Source of the DNA: Lomentospora prolificans
Taxonomy: Eukaryota > Ascomycota > Sordariomycetes > Microascales > Microascaceae
DNA length: 64,000 nucleotides
Assembly: GCA_029532625.1 (NCBI GenBank)
Contig: JARFXM010000011.1
Location: 930,001-994,000, forward strand
Reading direction: 5' to 3'
Made by a program: the position numbers and the translations under genes. This document shows, piece after piece, positions 45,904 to 56,609 of the stretch (position 1 is the first letter of the stretch; each line of letters opens with the position of its first letter). Below the pieces are notes generated by a model. The model had not been told where the DNA came from, did no database searches, and was given only the letters and a program-made list of their open reading frames with translations.

Positions 45904-46282
45904 ACACCAGTATCGATATCACGGACTTGCAGTTGGAAGAAACCTTGTCCGATTGTATGTTATAGAAAGAGGAGAAGACGCTCAGGATACATGGGACTGA
46001 CCGCAGAAGTGTGGACCAAACTACTGGTACCAATGTGTTGTAGCGTCGGTCTATTAACCCATAGGTTGGAATATACCAAGGTGTCTAGACATTCTCCTGT
46101 TACTATTCGAGGTTTTCTAAATATCTCGGCTATCATTCTTTCTCTAATGTCGTGATTTGTGCGTGCCGAGCTTTTGTTCTTCATAATATTGGTGCTACGA
46201 TCGTCCAACACTGCCTGTAGCCTTTCATGTCTGCACAGAGCATTCTATGGAAAACAATTAACCATAGGCCTTCATCTTGAGC
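45904..46282. other. Convergent 3' spacer, nothing seen
   Basis: 379 bp between the SDR and dehydratase stop codons. Confidence 0.5.
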
Positions 46283-47620
46283 TTACCATTCCCTTAGCTC
46301 TCCACCAGGCCCGATAAACCCGGGGCTAACCCACGGGACGGCTCCCTGACTAGACTTCCTAACCAACTCTTCGTCTATCTCGATACCGAGGCCAGGACCT
46401 TTCATTAGTTTGACGTAACCGTCGGCTACGTCCCAAATTTCGGGGTTCTTGATGTAGCTCAGCAAGTCGTATCCTCCAACGTTGTAGTGAATTCCTAAAC
46501 TCATCTCCTGGATGGCAAAGTTGGAGGTCACCGCATCCACTTGGAGGTTTGCAGCGAGTGCAATTGGTCCCAATGGGCAGTGGGGTGCGATTGCGACGTC
46601 ATACGCCTCAGCCATTGCTGCGATGCGCCGCAGCTCTGAGATCCCACCCACATGGCAAATATCCGGCTGCAGGATGTCCACACATGCCCCTTCAAGAAAT
46701 GGTTTTACATCCCACCGACTATGAAGTCGCTCGCCTAACGCGACTGGAATGCTCGTTCTTGCATGTAGGGTTTTGATTCCCTCGATATGTTCAGAGAGTA
46801 ACGGTTCCTCTATGAAGAGGGGCCGGTGCGGTTCTAAGAGCGCCGCGAGTTGCTTTGCCATGGGAAGATGGACGCGCCCGTGAAAATCCACCCCTGCATC
46901 CATCCCAAGATCTTTGACGACTTTCAGCCGCTGCACGCATGCATCCAGCGTACCTGGTGAGTCAAGCCAGCCCAGGTCTTCTGTTGCATTCATCTTGACC
47001 GCCGTAAACCCTTGGGATTTGCGTGCAAGACTATGAAACGCGACCAGTTAGGAAGATTGGTATCGCCGACCTAGAATCAATATTACTGCACTTACGCTTG
47101 CGACTGCACATCTGCCGGCCTATCACCACCAATCCACGCATAGACCTTCAATGTATCACGGACCTTGCCCCCCAGCAGATCGTAGACGGGAACTCCATAT
47201 TTTCTCGCTAGTAGGTGTCAATATCGAGGTGCTCAATATCTATTTTCGAGGATGGCGATCTATACCTTTGAGGTCCCATAGCGCAATGTCTAAGCCCGAG
47301 AGTGCGCTCATAAAAACGGGACCCCCACCATAGAATGATTTCCTCCAGGATAGCTGCCATATCTGCTCAATCTCGCTGATATTGATTGTTAGCTCGGCTA
47401 ACTTGGTAATACATGGGAATGGAATTCTAAGTTCCAATACTCACTCAGCTTCAAGACCCTTGTATTGATCAGCCCAGGCGTGGAGACATCCTTCTACGGC
47501 TTGGGTATGGCCCTCGAGAGACGCCTCGCCCCACCCGCAATTACCTTCGGCATCTGTGATTTTGACAAAGAGCCATCTCGGAGGGACTCGGAAGTATTCG
47601 ATATTCTCTATCTTGCCCAT
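46283..47620 (-). CDS. dgoD: D-galactonate dehydratase-type enolase-superfamily enzyme
   Basis: Exons 47620..47445, 47375..47266, 47207..47096, 47030..46283; 381 aa, close to the 382 aa of E. coli DgoD. Start at MGKIENIEYFRVPPRWLFVK; the upstream in-frame Met lacks family similarity. Family landmarks: GWGEASLEGHT, FMSALSGLDIALWDLKA, KMNAT, DFHGRVH (metal Asp plus the DgoD-type His), IEEPLL, ALGERLHSRWD, DICHVGGISE, APHCPLGPIALAAN (catalytic His) and GIHYN. Known DgoD dehydrates D-galactonate to 2-keto-3-deoxygalactonate with Mg2+. Fungal members of this subgroup may use other sugar acids, so the exact acid is an inference. It neighbours an SDR that could act on a related sugar, but there is no aldolase or kinase here. 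Confidence 0.9.
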
Positions 47621-47901
47621 TTTCAGCGGGTAAAATAATTGTGTGTGTATATACGAAATATTCAAGGAAGTTGGATCAGACAAAAGCTCTGAAGAAAGAT
47701 TTGATAATCGCCTTCATCCTCCCCTCGTCCGCCCTCAACCGACCCGACCCGATAACAGTCCATGATCCGAGCCTTGAAGCATTGCAGGAATCACGTGATG
47801 CGAATCTCCCTTGCTCCATAGGCTCGTCCGTTCGCGGAAAGTGGAAAGGAGCTGATAATAGGGTAGAGCGTGTTAGACCAATAGAGAGATGGAAGTTGAT
47901 A

Positions 47902-48474
47902 CTATAATATATGCATAGCGACTCCGAGTAAGGTTTCTCCTGGGCAGTACTCCTTCGGTCTCTGGTAATAGACATATGTGGCTATCACCAGCTCCATTAG
48001 GAACAACATGAGTACGAGTGCACTCTCGGTAAGTTTTTCGGGGTTGTATCGTACTTGGAGGTCTATCGGAGAACGTCTACCGGCAGTTATGCAGTTTCCG
48101 GCCGGGTAAACAAAGACCATAGGGTCGTATGGTATGTGGTGGCATAGACGCCGTTCAAAGAGCGCAATTGGAGGGAAGAGACCCACTGCAGCGTACGGCA
48201 TCAACGATGAAGATGTTGAGCTTCTATGTAGTGCTGAGGTAATATCCTGCTCAAGAGACTGTGCATTCGGCCCAGGTGCATCGAATCATGATCCATTGTA
48301 ATACTCTCACAAGTCAAGCTGTCCGATTGGCTCACACGAATGCTAGCATACATTATAATACGTCTCGTTCAAGCCGAGATTCTCTGGTCCTCCATCCGCC
48401 CCCGCAGAATTTTGTTCTATTATGTTTCTCACAGCATTGATAGTCAAGTTAAACGGTCTTTGAAAACTAGACAT
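47902..48474 (-). CDS. Hypothetical two-exon protein with one membrane-like segment
   Basis: Possible exons 48474..48352 and 48258..47902 (donor GTATGC, acceptor GCACAG), 159 aa. Exon 1 reads MSSFQRPFNLTINAVRNIIE and onward; exon 2 carries LMPYAAVGLFPPIALFE and a hydrophobic stretch ALVLMLFLMELVIATYVYY near the end. No family recognised. The weak point is the start: it lies only 34 bp from the divergent SOD start codon, so the 5' ends would have to overlap. It may be a gene fragment, or its true start may be elsewhere. Confidence 0.3.
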
Positions 48475-48508
48475 TCATTCAGCCAGCTTTGAACCTATCC
48501 CTGCCATC

Positions 48509-49267
48509 ATGTCTCTTGAAAAGTATTCCCTTCCTAGTCTCCCTTACGCCTACGATGTAAGTGCCACTCGTTTCTCGACTCTCCAAGAAAAATACTAACT
48601 ACTTCCCGGAGGCCCTCGAACCCAGCATCTCAGCCCAGATCATGGAGCTCCACCATAGCAAACATCACCAAACCTACATAACCAATCTCAACGCCGCCCT
48701 CCAAACCTACTCGTCGGCCACTTCCTCCTCCGATATCCCGGCCCGCATCGCCTTGCAGGCCGCCATTCGCTTCAACGGCGGCGGTCACATCAACCACACT
48801 CTCTTCTGGGAGAATCTCGCACCGGCTCGGTCGCCCGAAGCCAAGGTTGACGCTGCCCCGGCTCTTTCGGCCGAGATCTCCAAGGTCTGGGGAAGCTTTG
48901 AGGGGTTCAAAAAGGAGTTTTCTGCCGCGCTCCTGGGGATCCAGGGGAGTGGCTGGGGTTGGTTGGTCAAGGATAAGCAGGGGAGGCTGAGCATTGTCAC
49001 GACCAAGGACCAGGATCCGGTTGTTGGCGGTGAGGTACCCATTTTTGGCGTGGACATGTGGGAGCATGCTTACTATCTACAGGTTTGAGCTACCCTACCC
49101 GAGGTTGGATTCCAGGTCAGCCTCATGGCTAACTTTATTCGCAGTACTTGAACGGCAAGGCGGCGTACGTTGAAAACATTTGGAAGGTGATAAACTGGAA
49201 CACTTGCGAGAAACGATTCAACGGCTCTCGTGATGACGCTTTTGCCGTGTTGAAGGCTTCGCTCTAA
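48509..49267 (+). CDS. Mn/Fe superoxide dismutase, no targeting presequence
   Basis: Exons 48509..48556, 48612..49082, 49145..49267; 213 aa. Starts MSLEKYSLPSLPYAYDALEP, which is where mature MnSODs begin, so no mitochondrial presequence is present. Metal ligands: His30 in MELHHSKHH, the second His of GGGHINHTLFW, and Asp and His in VDMWEHAYY. The active-site Tyr of HQTY and the Gln region GSGWGWLV are conserved. Converts superoxide to H2O2 and O2. Absence of a leader suggests a cytosolic MnSOD (as Candida SOD3), or a missed upstream exon; the metal is not certain from sequence, although GGG-HINH favours Mn. Confidence 0.94.
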
Positions 49268-49908
49268 CCGGAACGCTGACAGCGAGGTGGATATGAGTAT
49301 GACGCCATTTCAAGACTTTTGTTCTAGAGAGGTTGCCATCAGGGTGAATTGCAACCCCATTCATAAACGCCATCAAGGTGCGGGATCATCCGGGTATCTG
49401 CGCCCTGATTCGGGAATAGTAATAAATGCGTGCGTCAAGGTCATTTATTGTACAAGCGGCAGATTTCTCTCGGTTGTCATCAGGAGTTTAATCGCGTGAA
49501 ACACGTGTTTGATTTCGAGCGCAAACTTGCTCAGCGTATTTCTCTCTTGATCTGCACTAATAACTTGCTCAATTCTGAGCGGCGAATTTCAAGGTTCCGT
49601 CTTTGGTAATTTCTGGGGCAGAACGCCACGTCTAATTGGCTCTTACCTTCATTCAAACGCCACGATGGGGTCCAGAGTTCAGGAACGGGGATTTTGTGGC
49701 TACTTGGTTGTTGCAGATTTCATCTTGAATGGGCTCTAATTTTCTCACCTGTAGAGAGCGGACTTGCTTAAAAAGGTACTCGGTCCTACAATCCGAGATC
49801 ATGATATTTTTACGTTCTATTTCGCTAAACCTATTCACAAGACATACCTTCGCTTGACATACCTTCGCTTGATCTCTGCTCTCTACCCCTTAGCAAACCA
49901 TTTTCACA
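49268..49908. other. Intergenic; 15-bp tandem repeat before the next gene
   Basis: GACATACCTTCGCTT occurs twice in direct succession at 49842-49871, within 70 bp of the next start codon. Otherwise nothing seen. Confidence 0.6.
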
Positions 49909-50404
49909 ATGTGCGGCCATGAAATTACCCCTAAGCCTCGAGGCGGTGCTCTTGCTGCTCTTAACAGGCCGATTCACCATGACGGACTCGCTGTACAGGG
50001 AGATCTCATCTTCCACTCCCCTGGGAGTCCCAAAAGCATGACGGCAACCCATATGCGCCTTACCCCTTCCACTTCCACAAACGACTACTTCCAGAACTAC
50101 GTCATTGTCATCCAGTAAGTTAAACTTGCGTTGTATTGGTCACCACGAACAGCAGTAATTTAACTAATTCTATAGTGAAATGGGCGACCTGTCCCGAGGT
50201 GTTGGGGAATGTGGTCACTTTTGCGAGTTCCCGCTGCAGTCTCCGCCTGGGACTCCAGAGATTGATGTTGCGCTTTCTCGGCCAGTATCTCTTGAAGTCA
50301 GCAACGATGGTATCATCGGCCGTCGGGTATCCCTTTACTCGGCCTCGCCCACGACTAGTCGTCAACTAGTCGCTGAAGGCATTATTGGATTCAACATGAT
50401 TTGA
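49909..50404 (+). CDS. Hypothetical protein, 144 aa
   Basis: Exons 49909..50114 and 50176..50404 (donor GTAAGT, acceptor TTCTATAG, phase 2). Starts MCGHEITPKPRGGALAALNR. The middle, DLSRGVGECGHFCEFPLQSP, holds a small Cys/His cluster, and the end is GIIGFNMI. No signal peptide, membrane segment or known domain. The intron is canonical and the reading is smooth across it, which supports a real gene. Function unknown. Confidence 0.6.
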
Positions 50405-51832
50405 TTCCCTGCATCTACCTACAGCGTTGCACCCCTTTTATCTTCAATATCCGCAATTTGGGCGGTAGAAGCCCGTTATGCTTAATAGTCGCGTAAATGA
50501 GACGCTCCCGGCTCCGGAAACTCATCTCATTATCCACGATATGCGAGGGACTGTGGTAGAAGCATGGATATTAAGATTCGTCCGCTTTCTTCTTTGGGGG
50601 GCGCCGAACAACCTGTCATTGACCCATCGTGCTCCGCGCTCTATCTGCATCAACAATCACCACCGGCTTTGTCGGCGCGACAGTTACCGAAGTTGACTCC
50701 AACAATCCAAAGCTTTCAGGCCCTCTAAAAACGCCGTTCTTTATGACGGGCGGACCACACGCTAAATTGCGCATACCTGGGTAGGACCTGGTGGTACTTC
50801 TAGTGCCTGCCTAAGGTTCAGAAATATAACATCTGAGTTGAGTTGTTGGGATGGATATGCGCGGGCTGCTATCTATCTTCATGATTACTTCGCCGGAACA
50901 ATCAAAGCGACACAACATCAAAGGAGAGATAACTATCCGACCTACAGAATGTCTAAGAAGGCAAAGAGCCGGGTGGCTTCGAAGAACAGGGTCAATAAAC
51001 AAACGCCCAGCCTCCTGGAAGTCGCCTGGAATGGAGTTTAAAAGAACTCAAAACGACGAAATGGCGGTTTGAGTTGTCTACTTTTACAGCATTGGGACCT
51101 GCAGACGTTGAAGAGAGCCTGTACGATATAATCGATAGATAGATCGATCGGAGGGAATGAGACTTTTGTGAAAACGCCGAGATGCATGCACTCCATATGT
51201 TAATTGATGGCAAATTACCTAATTAGTGCTAGATCTCTTACTTTGAATGTTAGTCATTCCCATGTTTAGTGCTTCCTGCTCTCCGTCACTTCCACCAAGG
51301 AGAGAACAGGATTCATTGTCCATGCTACAGAGGTACGAGTCCCAGGAATTTCAAAAGATAAGATGGAAACAGCTTAGTAGCAACCCCCCCTTAACAGAAC
51401 GCCCGCCTTTTAGATGTTCAGAATGCGTGATACAACTGGCAAACTCTCCAGTTAGAAGCCTGCTGACGGAATGACCGACGGGCAAATCGGGTTGGGTCAA
51501 TGTTACCATATCGACAGCCGGGGATGTACACTAATACGAGGAGGTACACACGTGATTTACCTGCCCCACCTTCTCCGCTGGGACTGGCGCTGGTGGCGCT
51601 GGTGGCCATGCATGATTTTCTGCAAGTGCCCCTCGTTCGCCTCTTCTGATAACGATAAGCGACAAAGAAAGAAAAAAGACCCCGCGTCTCGAAAAAGCGC
51701 AAAAATTTTCCCAATTGATGGCAGCAAACACCTCATTTCATCCGCTTCGAAACCATTCGATCTCTTCTTTTGAAGAAGTAACCAGCTCGTCTTTTCAGAA
51801 CCCATAAGGTTCATCACCTTTATCCACCCATC
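50405..51832. other. Intergenic, promoter of the FGAM synthase gene
   Basis: Short frames only. The last 200 bp are the upstream region of the purine gene. No gene or repeat seen. Confidence 0.5.
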
Positions 51833-54800
51833 ATGGGCCATGAGGTTCTGATCGGCGGCTCTTGCTACACCGCCTCTGCCGCCCAGAAGCTCTCGGATCG
51901 CATTAACGACAAGAGCCCCGCTACCGTCAAGCGCATCTCGGGCCAGTGGGTGTATTTCGCTGAGTTCGAGTCCAACCTTGAGGCCATCAAGCAGCTCGTG
52001 CAGGCCACGACTTTCTCAAAGGATTCTGCCGCCGTCGACGCCAATTCGATCAAGATCTACATCACCCCGCGCACCACCCCGTCGCCATGGAGCTCTCAGG
52101 CTACCAATATTGCCCAGGTCTGCGGTGTCCACGCGCGCATCGAGAGGGGACGTGTCGTCACCATTGAGTTCGATGGAGCTGCTCCCGCCGATATCGCCGC
52201 CTTCAAGGATGTCCTCCACGATCGAATGACCGAGTCCATCACCGAAACCCTGCCCGAGCCCGTTTCGATTTTCGCTGAGGGCGCGCGCGGATCGCTCGTC
52301 GTCGTCGACATCTTCGCGGACGAGAGGGGACCTTTGGCTGCCCTTCAAGACTATAATAAGCAGATGGGGTTGGGCTTGGATCAGCCCAACATGGAATACC
52401 TGGTAGACCAATACAAGGCGCTTGGGAGGTCTCCTGTAAGATTGCCATCTACTCCCATTCTGTGTGCACATTCCTGGGGGAATATCATCTTGCTGAAACT
52501 GTGTCTCTTTTCCAGAACGATGTCGAATTGTTCATGTTTGCCCAAGTAAACTCGGAGCACTGCCGCCACCACGTCTTCAACGCAACCTGGACCATCGACG
52601 GTGTTCCCAAGGACCAGAGCTTGTTTGGGATGATCAAGAACACGCACAAGGCCACCCCTGACTTCGTAATTAGCGCATACTCTGACAACGCTGCTGTGTA
52701 AGAACCTCGATTGTATGTACCTGGGGATAGATAAAGCTAACACCCTTTGTAGCATGGACGGCGATGAGGGCAATCACTGGGCCCCCGATTACGCTACCGG
52801 CTCCTGGAAGCTCACTAAAGAAGTCGTCCAGCCTCTCATCAAGGTCGAGACTCACAACCATCCCACCGCCATCTCTCCTTTCCCCGGCGCCGCGACTGGT
52901 AGCGGAGGTGAAATTCGAGATGAGGGCGCTGTTGGTCGTGGATCCACTCCCAAGGCTGGTCTTTGTGGTTTCTGGGTCTCTGATATGTTGATTCCTGGCA
53001 AGAAACAGCCGTGGGAACTCGATATCGGAAAGCCTGCCCATTATGCTTCCAGTTTGGAGATCATGATCGAGGCCCCTATCGGATCTGCCAGGTTTAACAA
53101 CGAGTTCGGTAGACCTGCGCTTGCGGGTACCTTTAGGACGCTCCTTACCAACGACTCCGAGGCGGAAGCGTCCGAGTTTAGGGGCTACCACAAGCCTATC
53201 ATGGTACGCTCCTCTGGAGTGCCCTCATAGTTGTTCTCCGTGACTAATTGTGATTTGGTAGATTGCTGGCGGTGTTGGTAGTGTACGGCCTCAACACGCC
53301 ATCAAGGACCCTGCTTACGTCCACGATGGCGCGCACGTCATCGTTCTCGGTGGTCCTGCCATGCTCATCGGTCTTGGTGGCGGTGCCGCCTCCTCTAACA
53401 CCGGTACCGAAGCCACCGCCGATCTCGACTTCGACAGTGTCCAGCGCGGAAACCCTGAAATGGAACGCCGCGCCCAAATGGTTATCAACACCTGCGTCGC
53501 TCTTGGTCAGGAGAGCCCCATTGCCTTCATCCACGACGTCGGTGCCGGTGGTCTCTCAAACGCCCTTCCTGAGCTCGTCAAGGACGCTGGATTCGGTGGC
53601 AAGTTTGAGCTAAGACAGGTTGAGAGCGCAGATAGCTCGATGTCTCCCCTTCAGATTTGGTGCAACGAGGCACAAGAGCGATATGTCCTCCTTGTAAACA
53701 AGGATGGCCTGAACAGGTTTACCAGCATCTGTAGGAGGGAGCGTTGCGGATTTTCCGTCGTCGGAAACGTTGTTGGCAAAGATGCAAATGGCAAGGCCAC
53801 TCTTGTGCTGACTGACCGCGAGCCCACCGTTCAGCCCGCGATTGACCCCATCAATCTTCCTATGGATGTTCTCTTCCCTCCTGGTCGACGTATCGCCAAG
53901 AACGTCCAGACCTCCAAGAAGAACCTTAAGCCTTTCGACGCCAGCCGGAGCCTTCAGGACAAGTTCAGCGTTTCCACCCTGAAGGACAAGGTTACTAAGG
54001 CGACTGAGCTCGTCTTCCAGCTTCCTGCTGTCGGTTCCAAGATGTTCCTCATCACCATCGGCGACCGAACTGTTGGTGGTTTGGCGGTTCGCGACCAGCT
54101 TGTCGGACCCTGGCAGACTCCTGTTGCCGATGTTGCCGTTACTCTTAACAGTTTCAGCCTGGAGAACAAGGCTCACGCTGGCGAAGCAATGGCCATGTAA
54201 GATTGTCTCCATTCTGCTCTTGACCGTGTGCTAACGTACCTTTAAAGGGGTGAAAAGCCAACTCTCGCTCTCATCTCTGCTGCCGCTTCCGCCCGTATGG
54301 CTGTAGCCGAATCTCTCATGAACCTCGGCGCGGCCGATATCAAACCCGGCTCCATTAACGGCGACCTTAAGCGAGTCAAGCTTTCCGCTAACTGGATGGC
54401 AGCTGTCAACCACGGTGGTGAAGGTGCCGAGCTTTACGAGGCCGTGCACGCCATTGGTATGGAGCTCTGCCCTCAGCTTGGTGTCTCGATTCCTGTCGGA
54501 AAGGACTCCACTTCCATGAAGGCCTCGTGGAAGGACCGTGAGTCCGGTGAGAGCAAGAGCGTCACCGCGCCTGTTTCTCTCGTTATCTCTGCCTTCACTC
54601 TCGTCGAAGATGTGCGGAAGACCTGGACTCCGCAGCTCAGGCGCGTTGAAGAGGTTGGCGAGAGCGTTCTCATTTTTGTCGATCTCGCGCAGGGTAAGAA
54701 GGCTATGGGTGGATCGGCGCTTGCGCAGACCCTAGGACAGGTCGGCGACGACGCTCCAGATGTGAGGGACGTCGAGCTTATGAGGGACTTCTTTGACGCT

Positions 54801-56244
54801 ATGTGGCAATTGCATCAGGAGGATATTGTCCTTGCCTACCACGACCGCTCGGACGGTGGTCTCCTCACCACTGTTGCGGAGATGATTTTTGCCGGCCGCT
54901 GCGGTGCCGTGCTTGACGTCTCCAAACTCGCCGCTTCTGAGGCGGATGTGCTCGATGTCCTTTTCAATGAGGAGCTCGGTGCTGTCTTCCAGGTCCGCAA
55001 AGCTGACGAGGGTCGCTTCGCCAAGGCTTTCTCGACTTGCGGTCCCCCTCCCGGACTTATCAAGACCATTGGATATGTCCGCCCTATCTCTAAGCAGTCT
55101 CTTGCTGTCCAGTACCTCTCTGAGACTGTTGTCGATCTCGGCCGCGCCGAGATGCAGGCCTGGTGGTCGAGCACTTCGTACGAAATGCAGAAGCTCAGGG
55201 ACAACCCTGCCTGTGCTCAGGCTGAGTACGATGCTGTGTTAGACGACAAGGATCCTGGTATGAAGTACAACTTGACGTTCGACCCGGCGGATGTCAGCCT
55301 TCCCGCCATGATTACTCTCAAGAGTTTGGTCTCGAAGCCGAGGGGTGAGTGTTCCTTCTAATTTCGTCCCGCGACTTTTAATTCTTTTTCTTGTACTAAT
55401 TTACGTGCCTTGCAGTCGCTATCCTCCGAGAGCAGGGTGTCAACGGCTACGCTGAAATGGCCTTTGCCTTCCGCGCCGCCGGCTTCGATGCTGTAGACGT
55501 CCACATGTCTGACATACTCAACGGCCTCACCCTCGATGGCTTCCGCGGTCTGGCCGCCTGTGGTGGGTTCTCGTACGGCGACGTGCTCGGTGCCGGTATC
55601 GGTTGGGCGCAGTCTGTCCTCATGCATGACGGTGCTCGAAGGATCTTTGAGGCCTTCTTCAAGAGGACTGATACCTTTACCCTTGGCGTCTGCAATGGCT
55701 GCCAGATGATTGCCAGGCTAAAGGAGCTCATCCCTGGCGCTGAGAACTGGCCCAACTTTGGTACGGTTTTCCCTTTCCATTTTTTTTCCGAGGATGGGAA
55801 CCACTGACACGACAAATAGTTGAAAACGCTAGCTCCCAGTTTGAAGGCCGTGTCTCCATGGTCAAGATCGAGGATACCCCCGACTCCGTCTTCTTCTCCG
55901 ACATGTCAGGCTCCTCGTTCCCCATCGTCGTCTCTCACGGCGAGGGCCGCGCCGAGTTCGCCTCCGCCGGCGACCTTCACTCCATCACCGAACAGGGTCT
56001 CGCTCCCATGCGCTACACCGATAACTATGGAGCCACGACGGAAAAGTACCCCTTCAACCCCAACGGCTCGCCCCAGGGTATCGCCGGTGTGAGGAGTAAG
56101 GACGGCAGGGTCGTCGCCATGATGCCCCATCCTGAGAGGACAATCATGGGACCCGTGGGCTCCTGGATCAAGGATGAGTTGAAGGATAACCAGTATGGAC
56201 CTTGGTTCCGAATGTTCTTGAACGCAAGGAAGTGGGTCGGTTAA
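51833..56244 (+). CDS. ADE6: Phosphoribosylformylglycinamidine synthase (FGAM synthase)
   Basis: Seven exons: 51833..52435, 52516..52697, 52753..53203, 53262..54196, 54248..55344, 55416..55760, 55820..56244; 1345 aa, the normal length of the large eukaryotic PurL. N-terminal PurS-like domain, linker with VNSEHCRHHVFNATW, ATP-binding domains with KVETHNHPTAISPFPGAATG, GSVRPQHAIKDP and IHDVGAGGLSNALPE, then a second half with DRSDGGL. The C-terminal class-I glutamine amidotransferase has GVCNGCQM (nucleophile Cys1182) and MPHPERT (His and Glu of the triad). It carries out the fourth step of de novo purine synthesis: FGAR + Gln + ATP to FGAM. Cytosolic. All splice junctions restore conserved sequence. 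Confidence 0.97.
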
Positions 56245-56609
56245 GGAGTGGTTTTATCAAGAAAAGTACAAAATGGAGTTGTGTGGGTTTGCGTTTGAAT
56301 GGGATTGGATTCATGTCTATCGCATGTGCGCATCTTGATTTCTGGTAGAACGAGCATTTATTTAATCATTAGAAGATACAATCAAGGAATTTAGTTAACC
56401 ACGATGAACTTGCCTCGTAAGATTGTAGTTGCCACTAGTGGGTATTGACGTAGGACTAACACGCTCAGCAACATTCGAGATACGATATGAGTGAGTACTG
56501 AGAAACCATCACTACTGTAGAATACTACTCTCCCTTTAAATACAACGCTCAAGTCGCTGCCTCAGCTCTAGGAAGTTCCCGCACCCTAACAATACAACAT
56601 TTCCTATTC
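56245..56609. other. Convergent 3' spacer, nothing seen
   Basis: 365 bp between the FGAM synthase stop and the 3' end of the Cys-rich gene. Confidence 0.5.
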
